From Qipengyuania_B sp965214525 (lineage in GTDB: Bacteria; Pseudomonadota; Alphaproteobacteria; Sphingomonadales; Sphingomonadaceae): a stretch of 64,000 nt of DNA. The DNA is taken from the NCBI GenBank assembly GCA_965214525.1, contig OZ243959.1, forward strand, positions 1,116,001 to 1,180,000, in the 5' to 3' direction. Below, piece by piece: positions 61,495-64,000 of this stretch (positions within the stretch are counted from its first letter, which is position 1; every line of letters starts with the position of its first letter). The notes beneath the pieces were generated by a model. It ran no database searches. It saw nothing but the letters and a program-made list of their open reading frames with translations, and was not told the origin of the DNA. The translations under genes and the position numbers were made by a program.

Positions 61495-61620
61495 TCAGTC
61501 ACCCATCCTGACGATCGTGATAGCGTAGAACAGGACCACGAAAAACAGCAGCACGATGCCCAGCACCATATTGCGTCCACGTTGACGGCGTTTCCATTCT
61601 TCCCGCTCGTCGGGGGTCAT
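61495..61620 (-). CDS. CoxF-like small membrane protein
   Basis: A 41-residue protein that reads MTPDEREEWKRRQRGRN and then a hydrophobic helix (about 18-37, MVLGIVLLFFVVLFYAITIV) ending VRMGD. Small proteins of this kind occupy the same place between ctaB and ctaG in other alphaproteobacteria and are called CoxF or assembly-related; function is unproven. The ATG overlaps the ctaB stop (ATGA), and its stop precedes the ctaG ATG by one base. Tight packing on both sides supports translation. Confidence 0.85.
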   Translation of the reverse strand: MTPDEREEWKRRQRGRNMVLGIVLLFFVVLFYAITIVRMGD

Positions 61621-62537
61621 GCGAGCACTCCCGACGCCGCGATAACGCGATCGGCAACCAACACTGCAAAAAGCGCGAACAAATAGATGATGGAGAAGGC
61701 GAACAGTCGCTTTTCGGGAAGCATACGGTCATCGGGAGCGGACTGCCGGACCGCGACCTGAAAGCACAGTGCCAGGAAAACGACCGACAGCGCCAGCGCC
61801 CCGGCGCCGTACAGCATTCCAGCACCGCCGATCGCCCAGGGGGCGAGCGCCACCGGCAACAACACGATGCCGTAAGCGAGGATCTGCCGGCGGGTTGACC
61901 GCTCCCCTCGCACCACCGGCATCATCGGAATGCCGACCTTGGCGTAATCGGACTTCACGAACAATGCGAGCGCCCAGAAATGCGGCGGCGTCCAGACGAA
62001 GATGATCGCGAACAGCAACAGGGGCATGGCGGTAATTTCGTTCGTGACCGCAATCCAGCCGATCAGCGGCGGGAAAGCGCCGGCGCCGCCGCCGATCACG
62101 ATGTTTTGCGGGGTGCGCGGTTTCAACCAGATCGTATAGACGACGGCGTAGTACAGGATCGATACCGCTAGCATGATCGCAGCCAGCCAGTGGACCGCCA
62201 GACCCATCGTCGCGACCGATACCGCCGCCAGCAGGATGCCGAAATCCCGCGCGTCGGTGCGGTCCATCCGGCCGGCAGGCAAGGGCCGGCCGGCGGTGCG
62301 CTTCATCCCTGCATCAAGTTCACTTTCCCACCACTGGTTGAGCGCCGCCGCTCCGCCGGCGCCCAGCGCGATGCACAGGATGGCGGTGAACCCGATCACC
62401 GGATGGATGCTTCCCGGAGCAGCCAGCAAGCCGCACAGACCGGTGAAGATCACCAGGCTCATCACCCGAGGCTTTGTCAACGCGAAGAAGTCGCGCCAAT
62501 CGGCCGGCATGGTCATCGTGGCGGTGCGGGTGGTCAT
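61617..62537 (-). CDS. ctaB: Protoheme IX farnesyltransferase (heme O synthase)
   Basis: A 306-residue UbiA-superfamily enzyme that adds a farnesyl group to heme b, giving heme o, precursor of heme a. Nine TM segments are likely. The Asp-rich motif is ALNQWWESELDAGMKRTAGR, followed by RPLPAGRM; a second conserved region is FVWTPPHFWALALFVKSDYA. I start at MTTRTATMTMPADW; the frame is open further upstream but does not resemble the family. It overlaps the coxF-like gene by 4 bases. Confidence 0.96.
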   Translation of the reverse strand: MTTRTATMTMPADWRDFFALTKPRVMSLVIFTGLCGLLAAPGSIHPVIGFTAILCIALGAGGAAALNQWWESELDAGMKRTAGRPLPAGRMDRTDARDFGILLAAVSVATMGLAVHWLAAIMLAVSILYYAVVYTIWLKPRTPQNIVIGGGAGAFPPLIGWIAVTNEITAMPLLLFAIIFVWTPPHFWALALFVKSDYAKVGIPMMPVVRGERSTRRQILAYGIVLLPVALAPWAIGGAGMLYGAGALALSVVFLALCFQVAVRQSAPDDRMLPEKRLFAFSIIYLFALFAVLVADRVIAASGVLA

Positions 62538-62635
62538 ATGATAGGCAGTGTGGGCATGGCCTGATCGCCGACCGGCATAACGCCCCCGAAAGGGCCGCGC
62601 GCGTCCGAAACGACCGCAGACCGATCGGATCGGCC

Positions 62636-64000
62636 CTACGCTGCAGGCTCCTCCGAACGCATGTGGTTGTGATAATCGTGGTGATCCTCGATCACCGGCA
62701 GGGTTTCGAACTGGTGATAGGGCGGCGGGCTCGGCAGCGTCCATTCAAGGGTCGTCGCACCCTCGCCCCAATAATTGCCTTCCGCCTTTCGGCCCCATAC
62801 GAAGGCATAGACGATGTTGGCGAAGAACAGCAGCATTGAGGCGGCCATGATGTGATAGCCGATCGACGACACCGAATTCCATTCCGCGAAAGCGGTGGCA
62901 TAGTCGGGATAGCGGCGCGGCATGCCCTGCATCCCCAGGAAGTGCTGCGGAAAGAAGATGGTGTTCACGCCAATGAAGAACCCCCAGAAGTGCAGGTGTG
63001 ACAGCAATTCGCTATGCCAGCGACCGCTCATCTTGGGGAACCAGTAATACCAGCCGGCGAACAGCGAGAACACCGCACCCATCGAGAGCACGTAATGGAA
63101 GTGCGCGACCACGTAATAGGTGTCGTGCAGATTATCGTCGATCCCGCCATTCGCCAGCACGATACCGGTGACGCCGCCGACGGTGAAGAGGAAGATGAAG
63201 CCCATTGCCCAGATCATCGGCGATTTGAACTCCAGGCTGCCCCCCCACATCGTGGCGATCCAGCTGAAAATCTTGACCCCGGTCGGCACCGCGATCACCA
63301 TCGTCGCGGCGGTGAAATACATCTTCGTGTTCACGTCCAGGCCGACCGTGTACATGTGGTGCGCCCACACGACGAACCCGATCACCCCGATTGCCACCAT
63401 GGCATAGGCCATGCCGAGATAGCCGAACACCGGCTTGCGGCTGAAGGTCGCCACGATCTGGCTGACCATGCCGAAGCCGGGCAGGATCATGATGTAGACT
63501 TCGGGGTGACCGAAGAACCAGAACAGATGCTGGTAGAGCACAGGGTCACCGCCGCCCGCCGGGTTGAAGAAGGTCGTACCGAAGTTGCGATCGGTCAGCA
63601 GCATGGTGATCGCCGCGGCGAGCACCGGCAGCGCGAGCAACAGCAGGAACGCGGTCACCAGCACGGACCAGACGAACAGGGGCATCTTGTGCAACGTCAT
63701 GCCGGGCGCACGCATGTTGAAGATCGTGGTGATGAAGTTTGTGGCGCCCAGGATTGAGCCCGCGCCGGCAAGGTGAAGCGCAAAGATGGCGAAATCCACT
63801 GCGGGGCCGGGCGAGCCGATATCGGTGGACAGGGGAGCATACACCGTCCAGCCGGTCCCCGCTCCGTTCCCCACTGGCGAGCCGGGGAAGAACATAGATG
63901 CCATCAAGCTGACGAAACCGACGACGGTCAACCAGAACGAGACGTTGTTCATGCGCGGGAAGGCCATGTCCGGCGCGCCGATCATCAGCGGCACGAACCA
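62636..64000 (-). CDS. ctaD: Cytochrome c oxidase subunit I (5' end outside the window)
   Basis: The C-terminal 454 residues of the catalytic subunit; the frame is open to the window edge (WFVPLMIGAPDMAFPRMNN), so the first 100 or so residues, including the first heme a ligand, lie outside. Visible are WFFGHPEVYIMILPGFG (CuB His and cross-linked Tyr), WAHHMYTVG (CuB His pair), and HDTYYVVAHFHYVLSMG (heme a3 and heme a ligands). This fits an aa3-type oxidase. Only 98 bases separate it from ctaB, so they are in one operon. Confidence 0.97.
   Translation of the reverse strand, partial: WFVPLMIGAPDMAFPRMNNVSFWLTVVGFVSLMASMFFPGSPVGNGAGTGWTVYAPLSTDIGSPGPAVDFAIFALHLAGAGSILGATNFITTIFNMRAPGMTLHKMPLFVWSVLVTAFLLLLALPVLAAAITMLLTDRNFGTTFFNPAGGGDPVLYQHLFWFFGHPEVYIMILPGFGMVSQIVATFSRKPVFGYLGMAYAMVAIGVIGFVVWAHHMYTVGLDVNTKMYFTAATMVIAVPTGVKIFSWIATMWGGSLEFKSPMIWAMGFIFLFTVGGVTGIVLANGGIDDNLHDTYYVVAHFHYVLSMGAVFSLFAGWYYWFPKMSGRWHSELLSHLHFWGFFIGVNTIFFPQHFLGMQGMPRRYPDYATAFAEWNSVSSIGYHIMAASMLLFFANIVYAFVWGRKAEGNYWGEGATTLEWTLPSPPPYHQFETLPVIEDHHDYHNHMRSEEPAA

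Overview
The window is a 64 kb stretch of ordinary, gene-dense alphaproteobacterial chromosome, about 60-65% G+C by eye. Gene content and order suggest Sphingomonadales, most likely Erythrobacteraceae. The clues are the ffs-dnaX-ybaB cluster, class I lysyl-tRNA synthetase, a DUF6456-type protein, a ctaD/ctaB/coxF/ctaG/ctaE/surf1 cytochrome oxidase operon, a ribosomal protein L21 with a long Ala/Lys-rich tail, and a very short SDR-like protein translationally coupled to folB. The taxonomic placement is inference from memory of gene families, not from a search. No prophage, insertion sequence, integrase, CRISPR array or rRNA operon was seen, and no stretch of more than about 300 bases lacks a gene.

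Layout. 0-7.5 kb (mostly minus strand): ybaB, dnaX, SRP RNA, an NDUFS4-like complex I accessory subunit and a polyprenyl diphosphate synthase; chorismate mutase on plus; then a PepSY protein / response regulator / histidine kinase operon and a SIMPL protein. 7.6-14.5 kb: an ABC-F ATPase coupled to a uracil-DNA glycosylase, a divergent DUF6456/XRE pair, and secF-secD-yajC. 14.5-18.1 kb: tRNA-Pro(GGG), a small secreted protein, an orphan GTA-type holin, aroQ, accB and accC. 18.2-22.9 kb: a GFA protein, an Lrp regulator, a kinase-like protein with a degenerate ATPase domain, two tRNAs and a MATE transporter with no normal start codon for its full N-terminus. 22.9-32.9 kb: L,D-transpeptidase, M28 peptidase, glycosyltransferase, ettA, a membrane protein, a HAD phosphatase, a PNPOx-like protein, an RcnB-like protein, cytochrome b561 and a 2OG-Fe(II) oxygenase.

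32.9-48.7 kb: lysK, a DinG/XPD-type helicase with a SixA-type phosphatase, ubiA, rsmE, a glutamate-cysteine ligase, bamB with a TPR membrane protein, a second glycosyltransferase, an alpha/beta hydrolase, a SelO-like pseudokinase with an unusual C-terminus, and astD. 48.7-54.6 kb: a terminator and two further perfect hairpins, a glycine-zipper protein, rarD, pyrC, ygfZ, a TetR regulator, rpmA, rplU and a lipoprotein. 54.6-59.4 kb (all minus): an apparent operon thrC - rRNA-type methyltransferase - folB - SDR-like remnant - moaA - moaD - moaE, joining pterin and molybdopterin synthesis. 59.4-64 kb (all minus): surf1, ctaE, ctaG, a 41-codon coxF-like gene, ctaB, and the 3' part of ctaD running off the window, together an aa3-type cytochrome c oxidase assembly operon.

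I did not find a convincing undescribed multi-gene system. The most useful leads are small: the start-less MATE gene, the pseudo-histidine kinase, the SDR remnant in the place where FolM might be expected, the SelO-like protein without the usual C-terminal cysteine tail, the orphan GTA holin, and the hairpin-rich stretch after astD.
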